From Castor canadensis (lineage: Eukaryota > Chordata > Mammalia > Rodentia > Castoridae): 64,000 nucleotides of DNA. Below are positions 21,317-31,147 of this stretch, piece after piece. Numbering within the stretch: the stretch's first letter is position 1; each line of letters starts with the position of its first letter. Both the position numbers and the translations under genes were made by a program. The DNA lies in assembly GCF_047511655.1 (NCBI RefSeq), contig NC_133397.1:44964001-45028000 (forward strand). The letters run 5' to 3'. The notes beneath the pieces were generated by a model. It worked only from the letters and a program-made list of their open reading frames with translations. It did not search any database and was not told the DNA's origin.

Positions 21317-21370
21317 CACATCTTGCGCGTACCTCACATCTTGCACGTACTTCACATCTTGCATGTACCC
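21317..21370 (-). repeat. Three 18-bp tandem U3 repeats (putative enhancer)
   Basis: Three consecutive 18-bp units start with CACATCTTGC on the plus strand at 21317, 21335 and 21353. The 3' LTR has the same triplet at 13069-13122 with one substitution in the middle copy. The related solo LTR has a single copy at 22162-22179. Repeated U3 elements are commonly enhancers in gammaretroviruses; the bound factor is unknown. Confidence 0.75.
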
Positions 21371-21504
21371 CCCGCTCACATTCCCCACATTCTATATGCC
21401 CTAACTGAGCCCTGCCGCATTGCTTATCTTATCTACATGGGATGTTTGGTACTGGTTTCTCCAACAAGGGGGTTGGGGCCCGCTGAGACCTCCTATTCCT
21501 TTCA

Positions 21505-21508
21505 CTAT
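21505..21508. repeat. Provirus target-site duplication, right copy (CTAT)
   Basis: This is the partner of 12845-12848. Its presence shows that the two LTRs belong to one insertion with no rearrangement between ends. Confidence 0.9.
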
Positions 21509-21827
21509 ATTGCAGTGACCAATCATCCCTCATGCTGTGAATTACATAACTTCCTAAGGAAACAGAAAGGATCATTAACTCAAGGCTGTGTATTAAAATA
21601 TAGGTCCTGGCCTTGCAATAAAAAAGTGAAATATTTCTAGCTGCTTAAAAATCTACTTTTTCATGTTCTACTCTTTAGCACTTGTTCTTAATATTTTATT
21701 TTGACATTCCATAATCTTGGTTGACATTAATATTTTTATTAGAGGTCATTTTTAGAACCTATATTCACTTCTGGTGACTTGTTGATGTCTCACAAAAGCA
21801 CTGCAGATATAGCAAGTGAATGATAAT

Positions 21828-22322
21828 TGTTAGGGTCCGAGAATCCTATTCCTCCGAGAGACAGAGAGTCACACGTGAACGCAATCAACAAAGCAGAGTT
21901 TATTGAGCTGGCAAGCCAGGGTCAAGCTCCCACACAGACACACAGGTCCGATTGGGCAGACAAGACCCCGAGCCTCTTTAGGGAAGATCTTATATAGGCC
22001 CCTACTGGCCGTTACAGCAAAAGCCCGCACAGTACATAGCCAATGAGTTTGTAACACCACATACATTTCCAGCCTATCCATTTAAGAGTACATTACTTCT
22101 TAGCCTACAGATTCAAGGGTCAGTATTCGCGCACACGGTTACATTTAGCAAGCAGGCAGGGCACATCTTGCACGTACTTCTAGTCGTCTTTAGCAATCTG
22201 CTCACATTCCTCACATTCCATCTGCCCCCATCCTGTTTATCTTATCCTGCACGGGGCATCCTGTGCTGGCTTTACTGGTTTCTGCTATGGGGATCTGCTG
22301 GGGCAAAGGGCACATCCTTTCA
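21828..22322 (-). repeat. Solo LTR related to the provirus
   Basis: This 495-bp element is TG...CA in sense orientation, with TATA (21989-21998) and AATAAA (21899-21904, minus). It is clearly related to the proviral LTR through U5 and R but diverged in U3, where it has one copy instead of three of the 18-bp unit. ATAAT occurs directly before (21823-21827) and after (22323-22327), a 5-bp duplication. No internal sequence remains, so it is the product of LTR-LTR recombination of an older, related insertion. Confidence 0.88.
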
Positions 22323-22448
22323 ATAATGTCCTGTCACCTTTCTCTGATCAGTTCCCAAAGAAGACTTAATTATTTTCTCAATTATTGAATTTTACCTCCT
22401 TCTAATCTAACATTTTTTTTTACTATTACTTTGGTTAAAAATTAGAAC

Positions 22449-22540
22449 TCCCCCTTTTTTTGTAGTGCTGGGGAACAAAACCAGGTCCTTGGGCATACTA
22501 GGCAAGTCCCTTACCACTAAGCCATATGTCTCTAGCACCC
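22449..22540 (-). repeat. tRNA-like SINE
   Basis: T-run, then GTAGTGCTGGGGAACAAAACC and CTAGGCAAGTCCCTTACC, the reversed tRNA-like module. Confidence 0.75.
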
Positions 22541-23370
22541 AGAAAAACTTATCTTTTAAACATTCATACTAAAGGACCACTTTATAGATGGAATAACAAA
22601 AACTTAAAATATTGTATTGATGAGTCATATTTTATTCATTTATCTTAAAGAATTATACACTGAAAAAGACTTTTTCCCTAAATAAATTACATAAAAATTA
22701 GAAAATAAGTAAATAACAAAGAAACAAACTCCAGAATTATTTAGTATGTATTACACAAAATGACCAAGTTTGTATCTTAAATATTTCTTACCATACTGCA
22801 TATGTACATGTGTGTGTTTATGAGTTGTAAATATGTTCAATGTTATATGAATATAACTTATGTATGTGTTCAAGTTACCCTCCAGGTAACTTGACAATAT
22901 TAGAAAGCTTTATGGAGTCCCAGTGTGTATCCATCTACTCCTTTATTAGTGCTCCAGCAGTTTAGATGATTGTTTATAGTTCCAGGTTGTGCCTTTTCAG
23001 CTACACCATCTGAATTGTATTCACCCTCAATTTACAAAAAACAATTTGCAAATAAACAATTGCTTTCCCAAGTCAAGCTGCTTGAAGGAAAGGGTCCTAT
23101 ATTGCATCTCTTAACACTGCCTGTGAGTAGATGCTTAATATGTTTGATAAATAACTCAAATAAAAATAAGGTATAAAATTACAGTGTTAGAAATTTCATA
23201 ATTTTCCTTCCCTTGCATTAGCTGCAAATTGTGTTTTAGACTATTTTAGATGCATCAACAATCTTAATGAATTGTTAGTGTAGCATACTAGAAGAAGTAC
23301 TTTAAAATTACAAGTTAGTTTATATTTTAGACATGTTAGGGGTCTCTTGGTGAGAGGTTAGTTTTAGAGG
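22541..23370. other. Unannotated stretch
   Basis: AT-rich, with no gene or repeat family recognised. Confidence 0.5.
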
Positions 23371-23372
23371 CA

Positions 23373-23462
23373 CTTTTTTTTTTGGCAATATTGGAATTTG
23401 AACTCAGGGCCTTGCACTTGCTAGACAGGAGCTCTACCACTTGAGCCCATCCACCAGCCCTT
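23373..23462 (-). repeat. ID/tRNA-like SINE
   Basis: T-run, then GGAATTTGAACTCAGGGCC, GCTAGACAGGAGCTCTACC and ACTTGAGCCCATCCACCAGC. Confidence 0.8.
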
Positions 23463-23474
23463 AACGTTTTTAAA

Positions 23475-23600
23475 TGTTGGTTTCCTTACCTGTAAAATGT
23501 GAATAATTGTCAAAAAAATGTGTTAATGGATTTGAGGCCCCTGAGCGTACTGACAGACACTCAGAAAATGCTCAATGTAAGGCAACATTTGTTGTTTTCT
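23475..23600 (+). repeat. MIR-like fragment
   Basis: The wording GTTTCCTTACCTGTAAAATG then AGAAAATGCTCAATG matches the 3' half of MIR in order. Confidence 0.5.
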
Positions 23601-24186
23601 GCAGTGATATCCACTAAAGCATACATTTCTATGTAATTAAAAGTGTAATATATTTGATTTTCCATCCACATTTTTCTATGGTAGCTTACATTTTCATTCA
23701 AAGTCTTTCCACAGAAGATAATATTCATAGAGAGCAGTTCCCAGAAATCTGGTATTTGACATATAGATATCTAATCATGGTGAATATCAGCCATTCATTT
23801 CAATTGTGACATGTTTAAAATTAAATACATTTTGAGTTAAATTTTCAGGCCTCAAGCTAGCATTTGTTGCTAATCATTTCATTCATTTATTTAGATAGAA
23901 TCAATTCTTCAAAAGTGTAATTGAAATCCAAGAAGTAGATAAATCCTTATCTGTTAAAGGTGGACCATTTTTCTTCTGTATTTCAGTTTCCTTAAAAGTG
24001 AAAAATTCCTAACAGGAAGTAAGTCTGTCTTTGGAGGAGGCAAATGAAGGATGTGAGAACCAGAGGTTCAGAGCTTTTGACACTTTATATAAATATGGAA
24101 ATTAGACCTCTCACTTTATATCAACCATTTAATATTCTTCTGCAACACACTTCATCATAGGGAAAAAGAAACTCAGAATTAGAGCC

Positions 24187-24361
24187 TTGGTTCTCAGTCT
24201 TGGTTACATACTGGAATCATCTCAAAAACTTTACAAACTACAGGTTTTATTTGCTGTCTCCAGAGATTCTGATTTCATTTAGATGAGGTATGGCTGTGTA
24301 CTGGGATTGCTATAAACTCCTTGGGTTGTTCTTAAATTTGGGAAAGTCTAAGAACTATTGA
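24187..24361 (+). mobile_element. MER5-like hAT nonautonomous DNA transposon
   Basis: Starts TGGTTCTCAGTCTTGGTTAC, has GGAATCATCTCAAAAAC and AGAGATTCTGATTTCATTTAG internally, and ends GAAAGTCTAAGAACTATTG. The order of landmarks matches MER5A. The inverted termini are diverged. Confidence 0.7.
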
Positions 24362-25690
24362 CTTAAAGAAAACGGGATGAAGTAGAGCTTAAATTATTTA
24401 AAGATCTTATTTACTTCATATTTTTACCAAATTAATCTATTTTCCAAATTTATTGAGTCTTCAACATGACCAGTATTGGTCAGTTTAAAGAGCAAAAAAT
24501 ACTTCTCTACCATAGGTAGTAGACTCTAGAGAGGAAATGATAATATTTGAATTTTTAACTTCATCTCTACAACCAAACACAATAGTTAATGTAACCTTGT
24601 ACTTTAAAAATTCTACTACACACCAAACAATATAGTATAAGCAAATGTTTTTATATTTCTTTCCTAAAATGAGAAATAAATTCTGAATATGTAGGGAATC
24701 ATTGTGATTCTTGTTCTCCACACTTCTGATTCCTACATCAAAGTTTATTAAAAAGAAACAAGGTGATGTATAGTGTGCCCTCAAAGCCTTCATAGTGAGT
24801 AATACCTGGCTTTTCTGGTGCTCACCAGTGCCTCATGATAATAGTAATGATGAATTCCCATGCAGATGCCTTCAGATATTAAGAAAATAGTTTCCCTTAA
24901 CTCATATTAAATATTTAAGTTTTACATCAGTTCTCTGTCCTTGAAAAATGCTTCTTAAGAGGTAAACTTAGTGCTTCAGTTAAGCAACTCTAGTTATTTT
25001 GCAAACAACATACCTTGTCCAGGACTTACAAATGAAAAACCAGATAAATAAATGTAAGTCTTATAGGTCTAGACTTTGTTAGTCAGGGAATATTAACATG
25101 ACTTAAATTAGAACTGTTTCTCAATTTTGTATGCCCCTGAATTTTGTAGCCACAATAAATTCTTTGAAAATTTTATATCCAAACTACCATTAAAAGTATT
25201 CCATACTCTGAGCTTGCCAATGAAAGAACATCTTTGGGAAATTCAAACTAAAGTTATGATAATAAATTATGTTGTAGAACAATGTCAACATAAAATAAAA
25301 AACAACAAAATAACTACAGAGTGATCAATGTATCTAATAACTAGCAGCTCAATTCTGTTAATTTACTCAGTAGAGTATAAGCCACACAGAGATCCTACAT
25401 GGTTACTGATTTTACAATCTACTTATTTTCTCCTTACCTTCTTATCATTGTGTTCCTAGTTAAGATTCTTGACACATTCACACTCAAAAGGCTGTCATAA
25501 AGATCTAATTATTTTTGGTTCTGTTTTCCCATTCATCTTGTATGCTACTGCCAGATTTCAAATCATATTACATTATTCATTTCTATTATTTAACAGAAAA
25601 TACTTCAGTTGAATATTTGCTATGACCCTCTAGGAAGCACAGGATACAGTAGTGGGGAAAGGCAGTTTGTACATGGTCACATCTGACCAG
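24362..25690. other. Unannotated stretch
   Basis: AT-rich, with no recognisable gene. Short open frames lack family resemblance. Confidence 0.5.
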
Positions 25691-25915
25691 GCACACATGG
25701 CCTTTCTTCAGGGACTACTCCTGGAGAATAAGTGAGCATCTCTCTAGTGTTCCTTCTTCCTCTCATAAGAAATGAATCCTACCAAATCCCGGCCCTATTG
25801 TTATGACCTCGTTAACCTTAGTTACTTCCTTAAGACTATTAGCTTGGAATACAGTTATGTTGGTAACTAGGGCTTCAACATATGCAACTGAGTGGGGGGC
25901 ACAAATATTCAGTCA
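25691..25915 (+). repeat. Possible ancient MaLR/ERVL-like LTR remnant
   Basis: TATGACCTCGTTAACCTTAG and GGGCTTCAACATATGCAACT resemble decayed LTR wording common in placental genomes. Family not assigned. Confidence 0.35.
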
Positions 25916-26042
25916 ATAACACACAGGCTGGTTAAGATACAAGTATAATCACCTGAAATATCTTTGGGAAATTGGTTCCAGGTTCCTGCCCAAACATGCT
26001 TAACCAAAATCCAATTCTCTTACGTAAAATAAAATAGTATTT

Positions 26043-26068
26043 GAAGACATGTATCTATACATGTCTTC
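26043..26068. repeat. Perfect palindrome, 12-bp arms, 2-base loop
   Basis: GAAGACATGTAT, CT, then the exact reverse complement ATACATGTCTTC. Its right arm overlaps the left target-site copy of the adjacent L1. Confidence 0.85.
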
Positions 26069-26070
26069 TT

Positions 26071-26787
26071 TATTATAATAATCCCCCATTATACAGGAAT
26101 AGTGACAATTCCAATTAGACTTATATTGTACATTAGTTATATCACCCCCACCATTTCTCCCCCTCAACCCCTTCCCACTCCCCCCTTAAATCAATTGCAA
26201 AAGGTTTTCTAGTTCTAGTTCATATAGGTATATGAAATCCATCAACCATATACCTCCAGATAATCTCCATAATTTTCCCTCCCCCTCCCACTAGTATACC
26301 CCCCAGACACACTGTGCCTATTTTACAGTCTTGTCTGTTGTTATGAATAGTCAAGTTGAGGTTCAAAGGGGTGTCTCAATGTATGCCTAGTGTGGGTATA
26401 CTTTACTTTGGTCTGTTCAACCCCCTCAGTTATTCTCCCTTACCCCTTTACCTTCCACCCTACCCCCATTTTTCAACAGCTTTCAGTACATAGTCTTATA
26501 TCCTCTACCTGCACAGATCTTATGTTTTAAGATACTACTAGTGCTCTATCACTCTTTTCCTTTCCCTCTTTCCCTGAGTTCCATAGAGTAGTTCCATTGT
26601 TACAAACATGTTCTACATCTGAGTTTGTATATGGTCATGTTTGATTTTGTGTATATGTTTATCTTTTGGATCTATCTTCAATGTAGGAGAGAAAACATAT
26701 GGCCTTTGTCTTTTTGAGCCTGACATCATGTTATTTCACTTTTTTCCCTACAAACCACCTGTCATTATTCCTAATGGCTGAGTAAAA
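26071..26787 (-). mobile_element. 5'-truncated L1 3' end with 15-bp target-site duplication
   Basis: Reversed L1 3' UTR and ORF2 end (C-rich tract near 26143-26190, and CATGTTATTTCACTTTTTTCCC to GGCTGAGTAAAATAT at the right). TATACATGTCTTCTT flanks it at 26056-26070 and 26788-26802. The A-tail, read as T on the plus strand, is short and interrupted. Confidence 0.75.
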
Positions 26788-27136
26788 TATACATGTCTTC
26801 TTATGTACTTTAAACAATACGTATTACAATGTAAATGCTATATAAGCAATACTGCATTGTTTATGGAAAAATGACAAGAAAGAGTGTGCATATTCAGTAC
26901 AGACAATTGTTTTTTAGTATTTTAGATCCAGAATTGGTGGAATCTAGATGGAGACCTTTTGAATACAAAGAACTATGTGCTCATAGCCATAATTCTAATA
27001 ATCATAGGTTGTATCTTTATTTTTATTTACTATAGCTATTTTGTTGATTTTTAATAGATCTGATATATGAATGTATTTTAGACAACTTAGTCACAACCAA
27101 AGTATAGGTCAAAGTTTAAAAGACTTTTAAACTTTG

Positions 27137-27338
27137 TTTTTTTTTTTTTTTTTTTTTTGGCAGTACTGGAGATTGAACTCAGAGCCTTCACCTTGAGCCA
27201 CTCCACTAGCCCGATTTTTGTGTTTTTGAAGACAAGGTCTCATGAACTCTTTGCCCAGACTGGCTTTGAACCATGATCCTCCTGGTTTTTACCTCCTGAG
27301 TAGCTAGGATTATAAACAAGAGCCACTGGTACCCAGGA
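27137..27338 (-). repeat. Dimeric SINE
   Basis: A long T-run is followed by the reversed tRNA-like module (GGAGATTGAACTCAGAGCC, shortened internally) and reversed 7SL-like half (TTGCCCAGACTGGCTTTGAA, TGAGTAGCTAGGATTATAAA). Confidence 0.88.
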
Positions 27339-27895
27339 AGACTAACTTTTCTTTTTTTTTTTTTTTAAGATCATATGTATGTTTTCAAGGACCTCTGCAA
27401 GGTTTGAGAAAAAATATCATTTAATGATTGATTTGAATATGTCTTTAAAAATAGATAAAGGATAAAATCAAAGTGACAGCTTCCAACAATGTAGAAGAGC
27501 CTTGGAAAGCAATTTCCAGATGTTTTAGTGAAGCAGAATCTGAATTTACTCATTACATGATAATTTGTTTTCACAAGTTCCAAGACAGCTAATCAGGCTT
27601 ATAGATTGACTTATTAAATCAGTTTTCAAATATGCGAAACCTGGTCTTTGAATACATATAAAGCATTACGAAGAATGAAACACAAAAAAAATGCATGAGG
27701 TAGTTTTTTTTGTTGTTGTTGGTGGTGGTGGTAACTTGAAATATTGTAAGAAGTTTTACTGAGAAAGAAAATTAGGATACTAGGCATCTATTGAGAAAGA
27801 TCAGAGAAAGCTTCAAAGTAGTGTTGAATGAAGAAGCTTTTATGGGGGAATCAGATACCAGGGGTGTGGTAAGTTCCTACAGGAGCTATTATTAT
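27339..27895. other. Unannotated stretch
   Basis: No gene recognised. A short T/GTT/GGT microsatellite occurs at about 27703-27733. Confidence 0.5.
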
Positions 27896-27898
27896 TAA

Positions 27899-28106
27899 TT
27901 TTTCTTGTCAGTACTGGAGTTTGAACTCAAGGCAAGACAAGTGCTCTACCACTTCGGCCACACTCCAGTCCTCCCTTTCTGCTTTAGTTGTTTTTCAGAT
28001 AGGGTTTCACATTTGTCTTGGGGATGGCCTTGAACAGCAATCCTTCTTCTCCTACCTCTGCTTTCCAAATAGCTGGAATTATAGGTATTGTCACAATGTC
28101 CAGCCA
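27899..28106 (-). repeat. Dimeric SINE
   Basis: GGAGTTTGAACTCAAGGC and GTGCTCTACCACTTC (tRNA-like), then GATAGGGTTTCACATTTG and AATAGCTGGAATTATAGG (7SL-like), all reversed. Confidence 0.85.
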
Positions 28107-28254
28107 AGGTTTTTTGAAGCCACAAATTTAGCTACTACATGAGTAATGACATGAATGAGTAGTGAATAGAGAATAGGATATCAAGTTAGATAATTCAGTT
28201 CCAATTTCTAAATGTCTGAAATACTAGAAAAGAAATGTGGGGAGTTTGAAGCTC

Positions 28255-28580
28255 ACTGTATGACCGACCATAGGAATATTGAGTTTAATAGAAAATGCAT
28301 GGTTATGACCATACTACAGATGACCAGTTTGGCTACATTATCCCAAACTGAGATGGGAAATCTTATTGAGAATGAGGAGCAACTGAAATTCTTATGTATT
28401 CATGTTGAGAGTGTAAATAAGTACACTCACTTTGGAAAACTGTCAGATTCCTTCACAAGAATGTAAATACCAATACAACAAGACAGAGCAATTCCCCTTC
28501 CTTCTACATACATATCAATAGAAATGCATAACAATGTATTCCCAAGTACTTTCTACAGCACTATCACATGTCCTCTTAAA
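28255..28580 (+). mobile_element. Ancient L1 ORF2 3' remnant
   Basis: CTTTGGAAAACTGTCAGATTC followed by GCAATTCCCCTTCC and ATCAATAGAAATGCATAAC follow the order of old L1 ORF2 3' ends. Strongly decayed. Confidence 0.45.
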
Positions 28581-28779
28581 ATCTGTTACTTTTGGTGAGT
28601 GCCCAAATTGAAATGGATACACATACTCTCACACATTGAAATGAAATGTATACACATAAACTATATATTCTACTATATATTATATTATACTGTTATGTTA
28701 ATTATATTATACTATACTATATTATTATTCCAATATAATATAGAGCTATATATAAATTTTTCTTTTTTCTTAGTGAACA

Positions 28780-29260
28780 CTTAGATTGTGTTCAAGTTTT
28801 TGAAATTATAATGAAATCGAATAAGTATAGTGATAGAAAAGACACTTTGTAGAATTGGTAGATTTAAGGTTTGCACATCTTTAACTTTCTCAGTCACTTC
28901 CATATTGCTCTCCAAAGTGTTCAGGACAATATTTGTACCACATCTTATGGATCTTCCTGCTTTAAAATGTTTCCTAATTTGAATTGTTGAAAGTTGTCTT
29001 TCATTTCTTTTTAAATTTCCTTGCTAGGATTACTAGATGGGTTTCAAATCTCTTGATATTTTGTTATTGTTGAGTTATCTTTTCTGTGATACAGCTATTC
29101 ATATGTTTTGCCTAAATTTGTGGTTGGATTATTTATTTAGCTATATTTTCAGTTTAACAGTTTTCAGTATTGATCCACTGTCAATTATATGTGTCGTAAG
29201 TATTTTTCCTTTGAGTCACAACTTGTTTTTTCATATTTTTATTATGCTTCTGGCAGAGAA
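28780..29260 (-). mobile_element. Possible ancient L1 ORF2 3' remnant
   Basis: TCCATATTGCTCTCCAAAGTG and GGATTACTAGATGGGTTTC resemble reversed, old L1 ORF2 sequence. Low certainty. Confidence 0.4.
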
Positions 29261-29264
29261 CTTC

Positions 29265-29265
<1 letters not shown>

Positions 29266-29299
<34 letters not shown>
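29266..29299. repeat. (TG)n microsatellite
   Basis: About 17 uninterrupted TG dinucleotides, placed next to a B1-like SINE fragment. Confidence 0.95.
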
Positions 29300-29300
<1 letters not shown>

Positions 29301-29393
29301 AGATTTGGTCTCACTGAGGTCCAGGTCAGCCCTGAACTCACCATCCTCCTGCTTCAGCCTTTAGAGTACTGGGATTATAGGCAAGAGCTACCT
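29300..29393 (-). repeat. B1-like SINE fragment
   Basis: GATTTGGTCTCACTGAGG, CATCCTCCTGCTTCAGCC and ACTGGGATTATAGGCAAGAG, reversed 7SL-like wording. Confidence 0.75.
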
Positions 29394-30316
29394 ATCTTAT
29401 ATTCTTTATTATTTTAATCTTATCACCTTGGTTATCAGTGCTGCCTTGCTGTGAAAACACAAAGAGAACCCTGTACATTTGAGTGAGTTATGCAGTTCAT
29501 TTAAACTTTATTAATGTTTTATAATTTCCTATATAAAATATTCATATTTTATTAGATTTAGTGCCCATATTTTTGCTTGCATAAAGGGTATCTTAAGACT
29601 TTTTACACTTTTTTCTATAACAGACATATTTTGTTTTATTTGTTATAAGCGTAGTAGTCAATAGCCACCTAAGAAAACTCTTGTTGATTAACTCTAAGAA
29701 TGTGTCTAAAGAATCTCATTGGTGTTTTTTTATAGATGACATAGAGTACCGAATCTAGTATATGAGTAGAATGTATTATAACAGAACATAATTTATAAAT
29801 TCAGATACATTCCACGAATATAGCACTAAGAAAAATAACACATTTCAAGGACAGCTATAGTATGATATGACTTGTATATAACATCTCTGAACAAGGACAG
29901 TAAAAACACATATCCTTTCAAATCCTTACAATTTGTATTTCTTAAACTTTTCTTACTTGATGAATAGAAAACAGACATACTTTTCTTATTCCTTGATTTA
30001 AACCAAGTTTCAAATATTTTATCATTGAGTCAATGTTTGCTGCAGGTTTTGACAAATCATCTGTGTAAAGAATGTGATTTTCTATTACTAGTTTGCTAAA
30101 TGTTTATAAGATGAAAGTCTGTTGAACTTTATCAAAGACAGTTCAGTGTCTATTAAGATGATCAGATGGTTTATTCCTGAAAATATAATACTATATGAAT
30201 TAATATACTTCTCATAAACTCCTCAGACTGCTAACAATTTATTACCATTTGAGTTTTATTTCTCAGTTTGAATTATCTCACATAGCAAAACTTCATTCTC
30301 AAGACCTTTGTGAAGG

Positions 30317-30428
30317 CTGGTTTATGGATATAATTACTAGAGGAAACTTTTTTCCCATCCAAAGAAAAAAATAAATGAAATCCTTCCCTCAGTAAAGGTA
30401 GACTATCCAAAACCCTTCCTTTAAAAAG
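30317..30428. repeat. 112-bp perfect direct repeat, copy 1
   Basis: Identical to 31036-31147. Begins CTGGTTTATGGATATAATTA and ends CCTTCCTTTAAAAAG. No transposon features seen at its edges. Confidence 0.9.
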
Positions 30429-31035
30429 TTTTGTCTTTAGAGTCTGCAGCTCTCAGTGTTTTAGCTTTAAATGAGAGCTGCAGCTCAGCTCTACTTGCTA
30501 GATCAGCCCCAAAAGTCATACTTTTGGATTAAAAAAGGCAGAAAATCCAGGGCTCTATGTTCTCGGTTTACTGAAGTAGACAACATAAACAACTAGAATT
30601 TTAGAATTAGATTTGAATTCTGGTTTTCATTTCATCCCCCTGTTTTGTTTTGGTTTCTATGTGTTTCCCTTACTTGTAAATACAGGTGTGTTCTTAAAAA
30701 AGGCTATTGATTATTTTTACCCATTTTCCTGTGATTTATTTTGCCTGGAAAATATTTCATAATATACATTCTTCAGTAGAAGTAGTGGAAGATTTTGCCC
30801 GGTTTATAACATACATGTATTCCTGAAAATCCAGTCATTGACCACATTTCCCATCCATTTAACTTCATTTCTCAGGAATGTCTTAGGTCTAACCCCTGCC
30901 AGCTTTATCTGTTGACATCTACCTGGTTTACATGGATCCCCTTCCTCATCTCTGTTGTTTCCCAGTGACCACAGGTTGTTAAGCACAGGCACTGTGTCTC
31001 AAAGATCACTCTCTGTTTCCTTCCATATTATTTAT

Positions 31036-31147
31036 CTGGTTTATGGATATAATTACTAGAGGAAACTTTTTTCCCATCCAAAGAAAAAAATAAATGAAAT
31101 CCTTCCCTCAGTAAAGGTAGACTATCCAAAACCCTTCCTTTAAAAAG
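31036..31147. repeat. 112-bp perfect direct repeat, copy 2
   Basis: Identical to 30317-30428, offset 719 bp, same orientation. Confidence 0.9.

Larger units (their letters stand above)
12849..21504 (-). mobile_element. Near-complete gammaretroviral endogenous provirus
   Basis: This is an LTR-flanked provirus read on the minus strand in the order 5' LTR, PBS, glyco-Gag-like leader, gag, pro-pol, env, PPT, 3' LTR. Both LTRs are 408 bp, start TG and end CA in sense orientation, and differ at 4 positions, so the insertion is recent. The 4-bp duplication CTAT lies just outside both ends (12845-12848 and 21505-21508), the size usual for gammaretroviral integrase. The gammaretrovirus call rests on the MGQ matrix start, a single CCHC nucleocapsid finger, gag and pol in one frame with a stop between them, and an Env with a CWLC motif in SU and CX6CC in TM. 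The only break seen in the open frames is one in-frame TAG in gag; pol and env read through. It may be polymorphic in the species. Confidence 0.97.
21097..21504 (-). repeat. Proviral 5' LTR
   Basis: This 408-bp LTR is TG...CA in sense orientation (sense start TGAAAGGAATAGG at 21504, sense end CCTAACA at 21097). It holds three 18-bp U3 repeats, a TATA box and an AATAAA signal. It matches the 3' LTR except at four positions, and the outer boundary is fixed by the CTAT duplication at 21505-21508. Confidence 0.96.
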
